64,000 bases of DNA, taken from Chaetorhynchus papuensis (lineage: Eukaryota; Chordata; Aves; Passeriformes; Rhipiduridae). The notes under the pieces are model-generated. The model saw only the letters and a program-made list of their open reading frames with translations. It was not told where the DNA came from and ran no database searches. Both the position numbers and the translations under genes were made by a program. This document shows positions 1 to 12,700 of this stretch, one piece after another (position 1 is the first letter of the stretch; every line of letters starts with the position of its first letter). The DNA lies in the NCBI GenBank assembly GCA_013396525.1, contig VWYX01000873.1, positions 2,201 through 66,200 of the forward strand. The letters run 5' to 3'.

Positions 1-819
1 GTGATCCCTCTGGACTAGCAGCTCCCTGCACGGGCGTGCCCGGTCTGAAAGCAGCCGGTCACGCCCGGAGCTGCGGCACCTTGGAGCGGGGGGGTGAGGT
101 GGAGAAAGGTCCTGCTGGTCGGTCCCTCCCCTCCACGGGCCGTTGTCTGCCCCTGAAACACCGGGGTGCCGGGCTTTCCTTTCCGTGGAAAAGGACCGGC
201 CTTCTTTTCGGGTGCCCGTGGCCAAAATTGGGATTCTGCCTCCAAAATTCCCTACGCCCTCGGTTTGTAATTACCGAGGAAATTTCCCACAGCTGGTAAG
301 CGATTGCCGGTAATTTTTCCTCCGCAATCATTACTGAATTGTGTTTCTGTTGAAGTATTTGGCGCATCGCTTAAGGGGCCCGGGGTTTGGCCGGGTTTTT
401 TATAGCTAATCCTGACAGGCCCAGACTGAACCCGAGCACCACCGTCGTTGGTCCACCCTGAATTTCGGTGAAATATTGATATCGTTTACAAATACTGCCT
501 TTGCCTGCTCCTCAGTCTTTCCCTGTCCATCCAGGGAGCAGATTTACTCTGTCCTTTGTTCCTGACCGCAGCTCTCCTGCCCAAATGCCGGTTCTCACAG
601 ACACATACTAAGCTGAAAACTACTACGAGTGTTTGCTTTTAAAGTAAAATTCTTATTACATCTGGCTAAGCAATCAAAATAATTACAAGTACTGATGGTC
701 ATTGTGGGGGAAAACTTTTCAGAACAGAAAATATCCATTTTGGTAGCATAGTAATGTAATGACAATAATGCGTTCTTTTGGGTTTGGGAATCCTGCCCAT
801 ATAAGACATCTGAAAATAA
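1..819. other. Upstream intergenic DNA, GC-rich at the left edge
   Basis: The first 250 bases or so are GC-rich with several CpGs; the rest becomes AT-rich. Reading frames of 76-102 codons overlap on both strands, as expected in GC-rich non-coding DNA. I see no splice-flanked conserved exon. In human the upstream neighbour of NCOA3 is ZMYND8, but I find no recognisable piece of it here. Confidence 0.6.
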
Positions 820-1290
820 GTATTTTGGAATCTGATATTTTGAAATGGGGACATTTTGATATTTTGGAACTTAATATTCTGGTAACTTGAAAGGGAATTA
901 TTTTGGTATTTTGGAACTTGGTATTCTGGTATTTTGAATGTAGGTTATGTTGCTATTTTGAAACTTGGTTTTCTGGTATTGTAAAACTGGATTGCTTTGG
1001 TAATTTGGGACTTGGTTTTCTGGTATTTTGAAACTGAGATTTTTAAACCTGGTTTTCTGATATTTTTAAACTTGGTTTTCTATTATTTTGAAACTAGGTT
1101 ATGCTGGTATTTTGGAATCTGGTTTTTTGTTTGTTTGGGGTTTTTGTTTTGTTGTGTTTTGTTTTTTTTTTGGGTTTTTTTTTGTATTTTTGTAGGCTGA
1201 GGGGTTTTTTGGTATTTTGTAAATTGGGCTTTTAGTTTAGTGTTTTTGTAACCTGGGGGGTTGGTATTTTGTACCCTGTGCTTGGCAGGG
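820..1290. repeat. Degenerate 23-24 bp tandem repeat (T/G-rich minisatellite)
   Basis: The plus strand repeats a unit of the form TATTTTGAAACTTGGTTTTC followed by TGG. Clear units of 23 and 24 bp lie between about 905 and 1130, with decayed units on either side. The right part grades into a T/G-rich tract. The plus-strand frame at 997-1200, rich in F, W and Y, is a by-product of the repeat and is not counted as a gene. Confidence 0.8.
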
Positions 1291-3190
1291 GCCTGTGGCA
1301 TCGTAGTCCAGGCTCTCAGCTTCATTTGCCCTCTTCCACTGCAATTGTCCTCTCATGGGAACTGTTGAATCGCAGACTGTACAATGAGACACGCTTCCCA
1401 AAACAGAAATAAATTCCAGCTATGGAAAAATCTCACTGCCACATTTAGAAACACTTCAGCAAAGACTTTGGAAAAAGTAAAGGTGACGTATGATTACCCG
1501 GGGCCCCAGGAAACTAAGGTGAAGGTGGGGAACAAGCAGAGAGCGAAACAGCTTCCACTGCTTCTCGCTCCAGCCGCTACTGCAAGTGCAGCTTCCCTGG
1601 AATTTCGTGTCCGGTGTGTCTCTTCCAAGCTCAACAGGTGAACGAACAGGTACTCCAGGATTTACGTCATTTGTACTTCAGGCAGCACAGACCCTCTACG
1701 AGGAACTGGAACCTAAGGGTGTATCTAAAAATGGTCCTTCCTCCCACTTGCCGCTCCACACTTTCTCCTTCCGGTGCCTTGCAGAGGCAAGAAAACTGCC
1801 TTTCAATTCAGTACAAAACCTGCCTGAAAAAAACCAGGACGCCGGAAGTTGAGCTGCCATCCAGGTGGTACGGCAAAAGGGTCCCCCTCCTCAGAAAAGC
1901 GTTTATTCCGTTTCCTGAACCCAACCCCGACTCGGACACCGACTCTGCTCTCGCACCATCCGCGTCCCCACACCGCAAAGCACCGCGCTGGATCGGGCTG
2001 CAAGCGCGGAGTCGGTGTGGGCTCAGGCAGGCGGGAAGACGCTTTTGTGAGGAAAAAGGTCCTGCCCATGGGCCATTTTTCCCTTCCCCGAAGCATCTGC
2101 GTGACCACCCCCCATCTTGAGAAGGACGGTTTAACTGCCCAAGCCGCCATCTCGAGAGTGGCATAGCCTCACTGAGCGGCTGCAGTACGCCGTTCTTATC
2201 ACCAGGTGGCAGCAGCGATTTAAGGTCCAGCCACAATCTCAGGCTGTTAACACTGAGAGAGAAAAAAACCTGCATGCACTAAGCTATTTCTATTGCCTTC
2301 ATAGATACCATATTTTCTTCCATTTGCGAGCCCTTTATTGTTTAATTTATATGTATACAAAAGTTATATTTGCATTTTTAAACCCTATATATCCATATTT
2401 AGGATTTCTTATCCTCCAAGATCCTGTATATAATACACTAGATACGGGGTTGTATTTTGAAATCCATTTTAATAAAAATTATTATATATATATGTATATA
2501 TATGTAAGGAAAGCTACAGTTTTTAATATTTTCTGCACAAACACACCCTCTAAACTTCCAAGCATTTTTGGGCTGTAACCTCCCTTTTTTGGGAGGACAC
2601 CACCTAACCCCTCTCATACCCTACTCGCCTCCTCCTCCACTGCATCTTCACTCTCCAAGTGACATTGGGGTGCCCGAAATGACATCATCATCCCGCAGAC
2701 TCCAATTTCCTCTATTTTTACTCGTCCCCAAGGAAGGCAAAACAGAATCAAACTAGCCCGGACAGCAGCATGTTGCTTTAATAATGCCATTTACATACGT
2801 ACGCACCCCCCCCCCCCCCCAAAGGGGCATCTTCCAGAAAAATAAAGGGAGGGCAGCCCCCCAAATGGTTGAAGTCCCTTCCCAGGTCCCGTCTCGCAGG
2901 CTGGCGGCTGCCCCACAGCAGTGGGGGCAGTGTGTCCGAGGATGGTGCCTCGTCTCCCGCTCAGGCTGTTCGCTGCCTTGTTCGTCCTCTGTTCCCGCGC
3001 TCCAGGCAGTGCCAGATGTTTCATCCCTTCCCTGTGATGCTCCTGCGGGGATATCGCCCTGTGCGGCTGGAGAACACGGCTGTATAGTGATCGGAACCTG
3101 CGCTCACAGACCCGCCACGACAGCTCCAGCCTTCGCGATGGTGCTGCACGTCTCACTGGCATGGTCAATGAAGCCCAATGTAAATTGTGA
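1291..3190. other. Intergenic DNA, mixed composition
   Basis: GC-rich sub-stretches (1840-2230, 2860-3130) alternate with an AT-rich one (2280-2530) that holds a short TA/TG microsatellite near 2484-2506. A poly-C run sits at about 2807-2820. The longest frame, 168 codons at 1614-2120, overlaps frames of similar length on the other strand and shows no domain, so I do not call a gene. Two CTCF-like motifs in this upstream region are listed separately. Confidence 0.6.
2197..2216 (+). promoter_or_regulatory. Possible CTCF-binding motif
   Basis: The core CACCAGGTGGCAGCAG resembles the vertebrate CTCF consensus (CCANNAGRKGGCRS). It lies about 1.7 kb upstream of the NCOA3 CpG island. It is a motif match only; nothing in the sequence shows occupancy. 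Confidence 0.4.
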
Positions 3191-3193
3191 AAA

Positions 3194-3333
3194 AATTTTG
3201 GGGGGGGGGGGGTTTGGTTGGTTGGGGTTTTTTTTTGGTTTTTTTGTGTTTTGGGGTTTTTTTGTTTTTTGTTTGTTTGGTTTTTTGTTTGTTTGTTTTG
3301 GGTTTTGTTTGTTTGTTTGTTTGTTTTTGTTAT
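3194..3333. repeat. G/T-rich low-complexity tract
   Basis: Poly-G followed by a long mixture of GGTTT, GGGTTTT and GTTT units, about 140 bp with almost no A or C on the plus strand. Reading frames through it on both strands are compositional artefacts. Confidence 0.85.
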
Positions 3334-3478
3334 CCTGCTCTCTCACGGCTGCGGCCACAGGGAGAGCAGCTCCAACATGTACAAACACAAGCTGCACACA
3401 AACAGAACGAGAACCAAAAGTCCCTGAGAAACACGAGTACAGGACCAGAGATACAGTCAGGACCCACAGGTGGAGGTC

Positions 3479-3498
3479 AGCAGCACCAGGGGGACATC
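3479..3498 (+). promoter_or_regulatory. Second possible CTCF-like motif
   Basis: CAGCACCAGGGGGACA matches the CTCF core in the same orientation as the motif near 2200, about 400 bp upstream of the NCOA3 start region. Motif evidence only. Confidence 0.35.
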
Positions 3499-3832
3499 GC
3501 ACGACCCAGGGCTGGTACCGCACTGTATTTTGAACTCAAGCGCGCAGTAAAACGCTCCTTATGATATAGACACGGCATCGTGTGACCTCTAGGCGCACTG
3601 TACAAGTGCCGCGGGAACGTGCCTGGAGGTGCGCGGCATAGGCAGCTTCCCCTGAGACCGCTTCCTCCTCCCCGTTTCAGCTGCGGAGAGCGCGGCGACG
3701 CAGAGGCGGCACCGGAGCGCTGGCGCCGGGCTGAGCCTAACGGCTCCGGCAGCGGGCCTGGCGCGGACTACAAGTACCATGAGCTCCCGTGGGAAGAAGG
3801 AGTGGGTCCCGTGAACGCCCGCGCGGAGTCGC

Positions 3833-3852
3833 ACTACAGCTCCCATAATGCC
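3833..3852 (+). promoter_or_regulatory. ZNF143/Staf-type promoter element
   Basis: ACTACAGCTCCCATAATGCC matches the long vertebrate promoter motif ACTACAnnTCCCAnnATGC recognised by ZNF143 (with THAP11/HCFC1). The motif is typically found close to start sites of CpG-island genes. Here it sits about 140 bp before the first NCOA3 donor, which supports a start just downstream. Confidence 0.8.
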
Positions 3853-3859
3853 TCATGCC

Positions 3860-3972
3860 GTCTGGTGTCTCCGCTCCGGTCCCGATTTGAATCCAGGCAG
3901 TGAGGAAAATGGCGGTGCGGGGTTGAGTGTGGGGGAGACGGAGATGTAGCTGAGATTTGGCTCACTTCCTAG
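3860..3972 (+). other. NCOA3: NCOA3 exon 1 (5' UTR, non-coding)
   Basis: The exon ends with a consensus donor, CTAG|GTGAGT, at 3972/3973. The stretch GAGGAAAATGGCGG at 3902-3915 resembles the first exon of mammalian NCOA3 as I remember it. The left edge is approximate. It contains a tiny upstream open reading frame (3909-3926, five codons plus stop) in a reasonable start context, so the leader probably carries translational control. The donor must join to a downstream 5' UTR exon because no coding start is present here. Confidence 0.7.
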
Positions 3973-6900
3973 GTGAGTGGGGTTTGGAGGGAGGGAGTGA
4001 GTAATGAGCGGAGGGAAGAGAGTTCTAGTTCGCGTTCCCCTGCTTCTAGTGCTGGGGTGGGACGGGGATGGCGGAGGGAGCGCTGCCCCTTGCCGGGGAA
4101 GGGAGAAGCTTGGGGGGGGGCCCTGAGGGGCGGCTCTTTTCTGCCTCTCGCCCCCCTCCTCAATATGAACGTGTCTGCCTGAGGGGAGGAGGAAGGGGAG
4201 CGTAGATGGGTTGTGTGTGAGGAGTATTCCTAGGGCGGGGGATGAGAGGGTTCCCCGGGCAACGTGTGGCTGCCTTTACCTCTTTCTAGCTATTGTAACT
4301 TTACTGGTGACTGAGTTTGGAGGAGCATTCCTGAGGCGGTGGCGGGGAATTGATGTGTGGAGTGAAGGCTTCCCGTATCGCTGTGTGATGCATATCTGAG
4401 TACGGAGATTTTGGGTGGAGGTTCCTCGTAGAATACAAAGAGACCTGAGATCGCTGTGGACTTGGCTTTAGAATCGTCTGACCCACGGTTTCTCAGCCTG
4501 AGCAGAGGCGGGGTGTGGGTGAAATACCTCGGTTAGAATGGCCCCCTCTGCCATTCGTTTGGGTTTATCTGGTACTGAGGCGGTTCCAAAGACCTCGATA
4601 TCTGCATTCTCCTGGTCATCCTGTAGCCTCGGTAAGTTTCAGAGCTGACTTCTCTTGCCTCCTTATCTCTGGTAATAAGAACAGGGATGAAAAATACTGC
4701 GAATGAAAGGCTCATTTCCATGCCTCTTATCCATTTCTGCCTCGTAGCTGTAATGAAACTGTGTTGTTGAGGGTTGGAGATGATGGGTTCCGCCCCCCCC
4801 CCCCCCCCCCATAGGTCGCATGCCACTTTAGGTGTTAGTGTTTCAGGGATATAAATAGGGTGATTATGAGTTAGAATGTAGCGTGAGGTTGAGATAATTC
4901 CCACGATTCTCTTTCTTTGATTCTGAAGTTGGTTCTGTCTGTAGTTTCTGCTCCCGCTCCTAAGCACAGTCAAGTTTTCCTTTAAAAGCGAAGCTTCTGA
5001 ATTTGTCAGCTCATATTCAAACTCATTTGAATCCTCAGTATCTCCTTCCTCTTTTAGACAGAAGTTAACAGAAAACAGTATGTTGGATTCTAACTGGATT
5101 AACAAGACAAAACAAAAGGGAATCTGAAAGTGTGAGGTATGGTAATGTCTAGCTATATGGTATCTGTAATACAGTTAAAATGGACTCTTACAATAAGCTT
5201 ACAATTCTATCATCACTATTGTAAAAATAAATATTTTCTCATAGAACATTTTCATCTTAAAATGTGCTGCTTCACATGAAACAAAGTTGTATGTTCTGAA
5301 TATAAAATATAGCTTCATAGAAACAGTATAAGTATAAAACAGAAAAGTATATGAGTGAAAACCAGAGAATAAAAGCTTGGGTTTAGAGGAAGCAGACAAA
5401 ATTGGGTGGTTTTGGGGCTTTTTATTTTGTTTCGGTTTTGTTACTTTTGTTTTTCAAACAAGATTGTGCGTTATAGCATGCAGTAATTATATTTACTGTT
5501 AATTGCTGTTACAATGGGCTGTTCAGTTGACTGCTGTAAAGAATTTCTTTCAACTCTGTTACTACTACTGTGTTTTGTTTTTTTTTTTTTAACTAATACC
5601 AGTGGATTTGATGGATTCACTGCTGTGATGTGAGGATAGAGGCTGTGGGATATGGGAAGTGATAGACAGAATAAACCCAGCATTCAGCCTCACTTTAACT
5701 ACCTCTCCTGATTGCAGTGTGTTGTTTCTAGTCTGATTTTATTTGGAATATGACTTACATGCATTTTGGGCTTGCCTGTGGCTTTGTGTTTCTTTCAACT
5801 GTTCATCTGAACAGCCTTGTTCATCCTGGCTTTGACTTTATTAACTTGGAAGTTTTGCATTGCCTAGTTATCTCTCTCTCTTTTTTTTTGTGGGTTTTTT
5901 GTTGTTGTTGTTGGTGGTGGTTTTTGTTGTTGTTGTTGTTGGTTTTTTGTATTGTATCAGTGACATATACCCTAATGTATAGCCGAGACAAAATGCAGAT
6001 TAGGAAGGAGAAGCAAATCTGTTTTACAATGGAACCTTATCTTTTGATCATGGTGGGTTTTTTCATTAATAATGGACAAGAAATCACAAAACCTTCAAGA
6101 TTAATCTCTGTGGTACAGTTTCATAGAAAAGGGGGCGTGTGCTTTTTATTTTTCAAAAACTGTGGGAAAGAAAAGGTGTCTTGATTATATTTGCCTGCAA
6201 AATTAAACCATTTGTAGCACGCGAAGAGGTATTGGACACTGCAGTCTGACACTGGAGGTTGCTTCAGCTCCTGCATTTAAATTAGTCTCTCGCGAAAAAG
6301 TGATCTTAAATGACTGTACGATACAGGATCTTCTGCATTTCATGTTAAAGTTTTTTGAGTATTTAGAAACATCTTAAACATTCTTCTGACTTGTTTTAAT
6401 AATAAAAAAAAACAATGGAGGAGGGGAGGAATAGTATCCGTTATGACAAGGGTATGAGAGGGTGGTGAAGAATATCTTACCTGAATGCTGGGGCAGCCTG
6501 CCTATGTAGTTTTTTTCGTTTGTTTTTCTCCCCTTCCCCTCTGGCTAGATCTACTGATGTTTCAAGATGTAGTGTTTTAGGAAAGAGGCAATTGTAAAAG
6601 AATTTAACTGCTACTAATTTAAATCTGCTACGGAATTGTATTTCCACTCACTCTGATTTTTGTATGCTGCATTTAGTTAAGCGCTGCATTTGCACCGTAT
6701 AAATGCGAGATATATTTCAGATGGATCCTGTTACTTTAATAATACTTAATTGGTGACTTTTAAATTCTGCAGTTATCAATAAACTGATTTTTGAAAAGTG
6801 AAACAAAATAACCTTGCCTTCAATCTCATGAAGGATTTTTAGTCTTTTGTGTGCAGCGTGTCTAATAAAAGCATGTCCTGCCTCACTGAAACATCCCAAA

Positions 6901-9664
6901 GTGATTGAACATGTAATAGAACAGCAATTGGGTTGGGCGACTTTTGTTGCCGTATCTTTTAATGGAAGGGTTAAGTAAAAGACAATTTACTTGAAAAAAA
7001 AAGTGAAATACATATTCTCTCCAGTACTTTGGGGAAACTATTGTTCAGAACAGTCAGTCAGGAGGAGAGTTCTCTGTTGGTTCTGTGTGAGTCCGAAGAA
7101 CTAAATAAATCTAAATCAAAGGTAGCATTCTTCTGGTTTTGCTTTGTTCACTCAATTTGTAATTCTAACACTTTGCAGATTGCCCTATAGAGTATATTAA
7201 CATCTTGCCATTGCTGGGTTTTATCATCACTTTCTCTGGAGACTAGTAAGTCACAGAAAAAGGTAAACTGTGCTACTTGCTTTTTGCTGCTATGTGTGCC
7301 TGAGGAGGTAGCTAATATAGTCTATGGATAAACTTTTTCTAAGACCTTTTAGACAGCCGTTAGGAGCATACAAGTGCATGCGTTCACATGTAGTCAATCA
7401 GTATATGGAAATGCTGTCTTCGGTTTTTTGAATCTTACAGAAGAAGTAGTAAAGGCTCAAAAATTATTTTATTGTATCAACAATGACAACTTTAAAATGG
7501 TTTTCCATTTTTGGCAGCTTACATCTTAAGGAGATGATTTCAAACAAAAGTTTGCAATTTCTTTGCCAGTGATTTGGATAGGCTTTTCAGACATCTTCCC
7601 CTATAATAATTTTTCTTTCCCCATAAAGACTAGGCTAGAGAGGTTAGGTGGAAATAGGGAAATATGACTTGGTTTGCAGTTCTTTTTATGCTCGGTCCAT
7701 CTTTGCTGCTGGAATGAACTAAAGCAGACGTAGCAGCATCTTTTGTTATAGTACTCTCCTGGTTTTATCTTCTATGGCAGCCTTTTTGAAGTTCAGAGTA
7801 GAGATTTCTGGCTCAATGGGCAGATGTCAGTCAGCATATTGCTTAACATTCTTAAGTAGGTAGTAATTGAAAGAATCCCCTCCTAATCAGTATTTCAAGT
7901 ATTTATCCAGTCATAGATTCAAAGATAGCGCTAATGGCAACAAAAGCAAGAGTACTTTATCTGCAAACTGTTCACTTGATTAAAATAGAACAAAGCCATC
8001 GTCTCCTGTTAACCTAGAGAGTACATTTGATCCCCCCTTTAGAAGGAAGGCAGTTTCTCCAATCAGTGCGCAGAAAACTGAAAAAAGGAAACATCTTCAC
8101 TGGCTGAAGTAGCTTTCAAAGACTTTTGTATTATAGCTGTAGGTCTTCTGTTGAACTTCCTAATCTTTGGTGATGTATGTTCAAGGCCAAGGAATAAGAT
8201 ATGTAGAGGTGAGGTGTAGAACTGGTGCTAGCAAACTTGCCAGACTTAGGAGAGACAATAAGCAGGTTGTAGGGATGATGAGTGGGATTCGGGACAATGG
8301 AAAACGAGTGCAAATTTGAGAAAGTTGAAGGAGAGCCATCGCTCAATAGGAACAGAATAGCTTGCGTCGTCATCCGCTGTGATTTCTGTTCAAATGTACA
8401 GCTACAAGGTAGCTTTATCAACTGCTTTGTCTTCTCTTACCCATTTATCTGTCTGCAGCTGAACTCAAGTGACCTCTGTCAAGATTAATATACAGTATGA
8501 TAATATTTCAGATTGGCCAAGCAATGCTTTTGGTATATGAGCAAAATTTTTTCCTTCCCCCTCATCTTAGCTCTGCTTTATAGCAATGAAACTTTAAACT
8601 AAAGAGTGTGTCTAGGCAGAAGTGGAAGGTTGTTTGAGCAGTATATTTGAGAGAGCTTTTTAAAAATCTTTAAAAGCAGTGGAAATTTCCAGGCTTCACA
8701 AAAGAAAAAAAAAAAAAAAAGCTTTTAGGGTCTGGATTAATAACTGCTTTGCAAGAAGAGAAATATGAAAAGGAACCGCAGACATTCTGGATGTCAGCCT
8801 GAGAAATTTTCCACTGTTTCCTTTAATAACATGCAGGCATGCTTTTATTGCTGGAATTTCAGTTAGGAATCCTTTCCTGACTGAAGCTTCAAGCTATTTG
8901 GTGAGCAAGTGCTTGCTGAAAATCAGTTGTCAAGAAATAAATTCTCACGTGCAAGACTGCGCATAAACCACTCTCATGCTGGGTATCAACTACTGATTAC
9001 ATTAATTTTCAGTTTCTTGTTTTACAGTGTGTTAACTGTTCCTATTACTACATGATTGCTGCTAGGTGACAATACATCTTTTCTTGCTTCCAACGGTAAT
9101 TCTAGATCAACATTTCCAGTAAGGACTGTACGCTGCTAAAATAGGAATCTTAATTGTCTTGTCTTTAATATACAAAGGAAGAAAGACATTAGGAAACATA
9201 TCTTTTGTCAAAGAGGTAACCTTAAAGATTATTTAATGGTTATTTTTAAAATTATTGTAGTTTCAGATACAGCGGTAAAAATCAAACTGAAGGGAGGATC
9301 TACAGGTTCAACCTCATATGTCTACCTTAAATCTCTTTTCTGTGTAAGTTGTTCTTGTTTACTAAAAGCTACCTGACCTTTCTCCAAGATGTAGAGGACT
9401 CTGCACTTGGAATGTGCCTTGTCTTTCTGTCACTACAGGTATTTATCATTGACTCATGCTGTTTTGGGTTAAGGCCTAAAGAATCCTTCATATATTGGGT
9501 TGAGGTTGTTTTTTTTTTTTTTTTCCTAAATGCTGGGGTGGGAGCTGAGCTCCCGCTTTACTGTACTGTGTAAGAAACTAAGCAACATCACAACAAACTC
9601 TTGTCTTTCTAGTATTAATTAAATATAAAACCAGAACCCTTTAAATGCATGTTAATGGAATGCT

Positions 9665-9795
9665 GTCTTTTTAAGACAGCATAGTACACTTCCACAACTC
9701 TCAAGCCAAGTCAGGGCTGATGTGCTTCCTTTTCTGTTACCTCTCTTTCCCTTGCTCTGGGGCTGAGTCTCTTGTCATCAGCAAACAGATTTTAA
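9665..9795 (+). repeat. Left arm of a perfect 131-bp inverted repeat
   Basis: These 131 bases are the exact reverse complement of 13596-13726; I compared them base by base and found no mismatch. Identity stops abruptly on both sides. The left arm starts inside a small hairpin (GCTGTCTT ... AAGACAGC, 9662-9680) that the other arm lacks. No coding potential or known repeat family is evident. No target-site duplication is visible at the edges. Confidence 0.95.
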
Positions 9796-12700
9796 CTCAA
9801 AATTGCCCATTCCCTCCTTCCTGCCAACAATAGAACTTAAACCCCAAAACAGACTTAACCACCCAGGCAACTCCTGGCTACCATCTTACCCCTAGTTGCC
9901 CAAACGCCAGTACTAGTGCAAGGGGATGGGTGGGATGGGACTGTAGTAGCCACAGTCGTGTCAAAATGTAAACTACAGGGAGTCCTCTAAGAGTCTGCTT
10001 CTAAAACAAATGTGTTACAGAAGAGAGACTCAAGTGGTGCCTGGATGTAGAACGAATTCAGCACCCTCTGTAAACCCAGGGGCTGTAGCGGGGAAGAGCT
10101 GGATGAGATACTGATTATGTGTTGTTGCTGGTAGTTCTTTACCTACTGTATCTGCATAAGAAAACTAATTTCACTTAAGTCAATAAGGATTGAGTAGATA
10201 TATTGAATGCTGTCCTGAAAACTGATGTTGAGCAACCTGCTGCATTTAATGTGTATTTTTTACTAGTGTAGAGCATATACATATTGCTAAGCAGACTAAC
10301 TGACTGAAGGGGATAAATACTAGAATAATATTTATTTTGGAGTAGAATTAATTTCTTGAATCTATTGAATGCACCACATCTATAAGGGCTCGGAAGGTCA
10401 CCAATCCCATGCTGTTTGGTTTAGGGTTGAAGGATTTTTAACAGGACTCTAGAATTAGAATATACTAGGTTTTGTTAAGAAAAACTTCTTTTGCTTTTTT
10501 CCTATGCTGGTGTAATCAGTGCTGCTTCATAGGTGGTAAGGGAATACGTGGTTGCTAGGCTGAGGACTATTGTTAAGGACTGAGAATGGGACTAAGATCT
10601 TTAATACTTGGTGATGTGTGCATCTAAATGAACCTGCGGAGTAGACTGATACACTTACAGGATTTGGGCTTAATACGCTACTTTTCATTTCCATGAAATC
10701 AAGGTTTGTATTTTTGTCTAAGGGTCTTCTTTTTATGTGGAGAAAAACAAAAGGGGAGGGGAGAAGAGTAGAGAGCGTGTTTTGTGTACCGTATACCAAG
10801 AGTGCCTTTTGTGTTTAGGTATAGATAGTTTTCAAATTAACCTGTGCACCTAGGCTAAAGTAAACAACTACACGCAAAGCTGAAGACAAATTATTGTACT
10901 CTGATAAAAGTTTGTTTATTTGTAGGAAGCTATTACTAAATAGAAATATATTCTATCTTTATATGAACACTTGTTCAGAAAGAATCTATCAATGCCTGTA
11001 ACACAGATTTATAGGACACAGGTCAGTTTCAGATACAGCCACCTTACCTGCAACTTCATGGAAGTGATGAAAGTGGGAAGAGTGGCACATGAGAGTAACT
11101 GACTTTTTTTTAACCTCACTTGACAGTGTTTCTCAACCTCCAGCTGCAAAAATGCTTTTTTGATTTTTCTTTTAGGGCCCTGTTCGATGTCTGCTTAATA
11201 TTGTCTGTGAGCTTTTTTCCTGTTTTCTGTCTACCTTTATGTTACAGTTATGCATGCAGGAGCTCCTCAGTCAGTTTTCAGGGCAGAAATTACTTGTACC
11301 TGGAATTACCTTTTAGCTGACATGCAGGTTTCACTGCTATGGAAGTTCAGCAGATGCTTCCCTAATTTATGATAGGGCAAACCTATGATGTGAGCTGACT
11401 TTATCAGAGGCAGAACAGTCCTAATACTTGTTTCTGATTAGAATCCACAAATGTTTTACCTAGAATAGGATCTCTTGAACATCAACAGTCTCTGACGTGT
11501 ATGTGATTGGCCTTTCCTGTTGATTTAAGTTTAAGGAAAAAAAATAGTGTCTTGAAAATGCAGTTTAGCTATAAAGTAAACGTTAATGTCTGAGTAATAG
11601 TTTGCTGTAATTAACTATTAATCTGTTCATTAATCCTTTGTATTTAAACAGAACTGGTTGTCCTTAATGTTTCTGTTTACTAGCGCTCTTCAAGTTTACA
11701 TGTTTCATTGTTGTTGACATTTCAGTAATGAGTCACCTTTTTCATCCTCTTTCAGAGCTCACAAGAACTAGTAGCACACTGTATAGAGAGAAACCCTTCG
11801 GGGCAACTGTATTCCTTAGTGCAAAGCTGGCTTGAAAACTTTTTCAAGGTGATGAGGTTGTACATGTGAGACTAGGAGTATTCTGGCATGCCGCAGTAAT
11901 TCATTGTGCTTGCATTTTGCATTACGTTTGACATAGCAGGGTTCCATTAACGTTATCTGTTTTAGAGAATCTGGAAAAAGATGTCAAACTTACTTTCTTG
12001 GTTATGTGCTATTGCGAGGTTTCTTCAGTAGACTCATTTACTCGACCAAGAACTGCTCTCTGGATTACCACAGTGAGTGAAGTACCTTTAACTTTCAGTA
12101 ATACATTGTTTCAGGGTGCTTTATTTAACGCTATGTGGACTTGTGCATATATAGCCTTAGTCACTTGATTTCATACCCAGTATACAGTGTCTACTACAGC
12201 ACAAGTTTTTTTAAATAATTCTAAAAACCCCTCGATACAGTAGCTTCTTCCTTAAATATTGAGACACTAGTAGAGGATCAGTGTATTTACTGTGGATCTG
12301 TTTCACCAGATTGGTGGTGCCAGCTGAGGATGTACCACATTTGTGGTGGTGTTACTATAGCAACTGCCTTCTAAGAGCAGTCTCAAGGTCACTGATCGGT
12401 TGTAGCCTGGAGTGCTTCCTGCTTAAGCAAAATATCTGTACCAAACAATTCCGGAAATGATAATTCTGCTTTGAAAAAGCAACGACAGGGATGCAAAGTA
12501 GTATTATATTTTTGGGTCAAGGGAAAGGAGATTGTCGTCCGTTACCCTGTAGATTCATCCATTACATACTTGAAGAGTATTATGAACACTGAGGGGCAGA
12601 TTTTAATTCAGATGTAAGTCATAACTAATTTAATATCAATGACATGAAAATTGTCACATTTAAAAGCAAAACAAAACAAAAAATAGAACCTGTAGAAGCT

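Larger units (their letters stand above)
3590..4180 (+). promoter_or_regulatory. NCOA3: NCOA3 CpG-island promoter
   Basis: A roughly 600-bp stretch rich in G+C and CpG stands out from the AT-rich surroundings and spans the first exon. It has no TATA box at a fitting distance, as is usual for a broadly expressed coactivator gene. It contains a ZNF143/Staf-type site and a degenerate copy of it about 65 bp upstream (near 3767). The island continues about 200 bp into intron 1. The exact transcription start cannot be read from sequence; I place it between the ZNF143 site and 3900. Confidence 0.85.

Noticed and set aside
1614..2120. 168-codon plus-strand frame upstream of NCOA3
   Set aside because: Lies in GC-rich DNA where frames of 105-155 codons overlap on both strands; low-complexity, no domain, no promoter or splice support.
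2784..3533. 249-codon plus-strand frame
   Set aside because: Passes through poly-C and the G/T-rich tract, producing long Phe/Gly/Trp strings; compositional artefact.
4533..5105. 190-codon minus-strand frame just inside intron 1
   Set aside because: It runs through a poly-C tract (giving a glycine run) and shows no domain or promoter; a frame of this length is not surprising in 64 kb.
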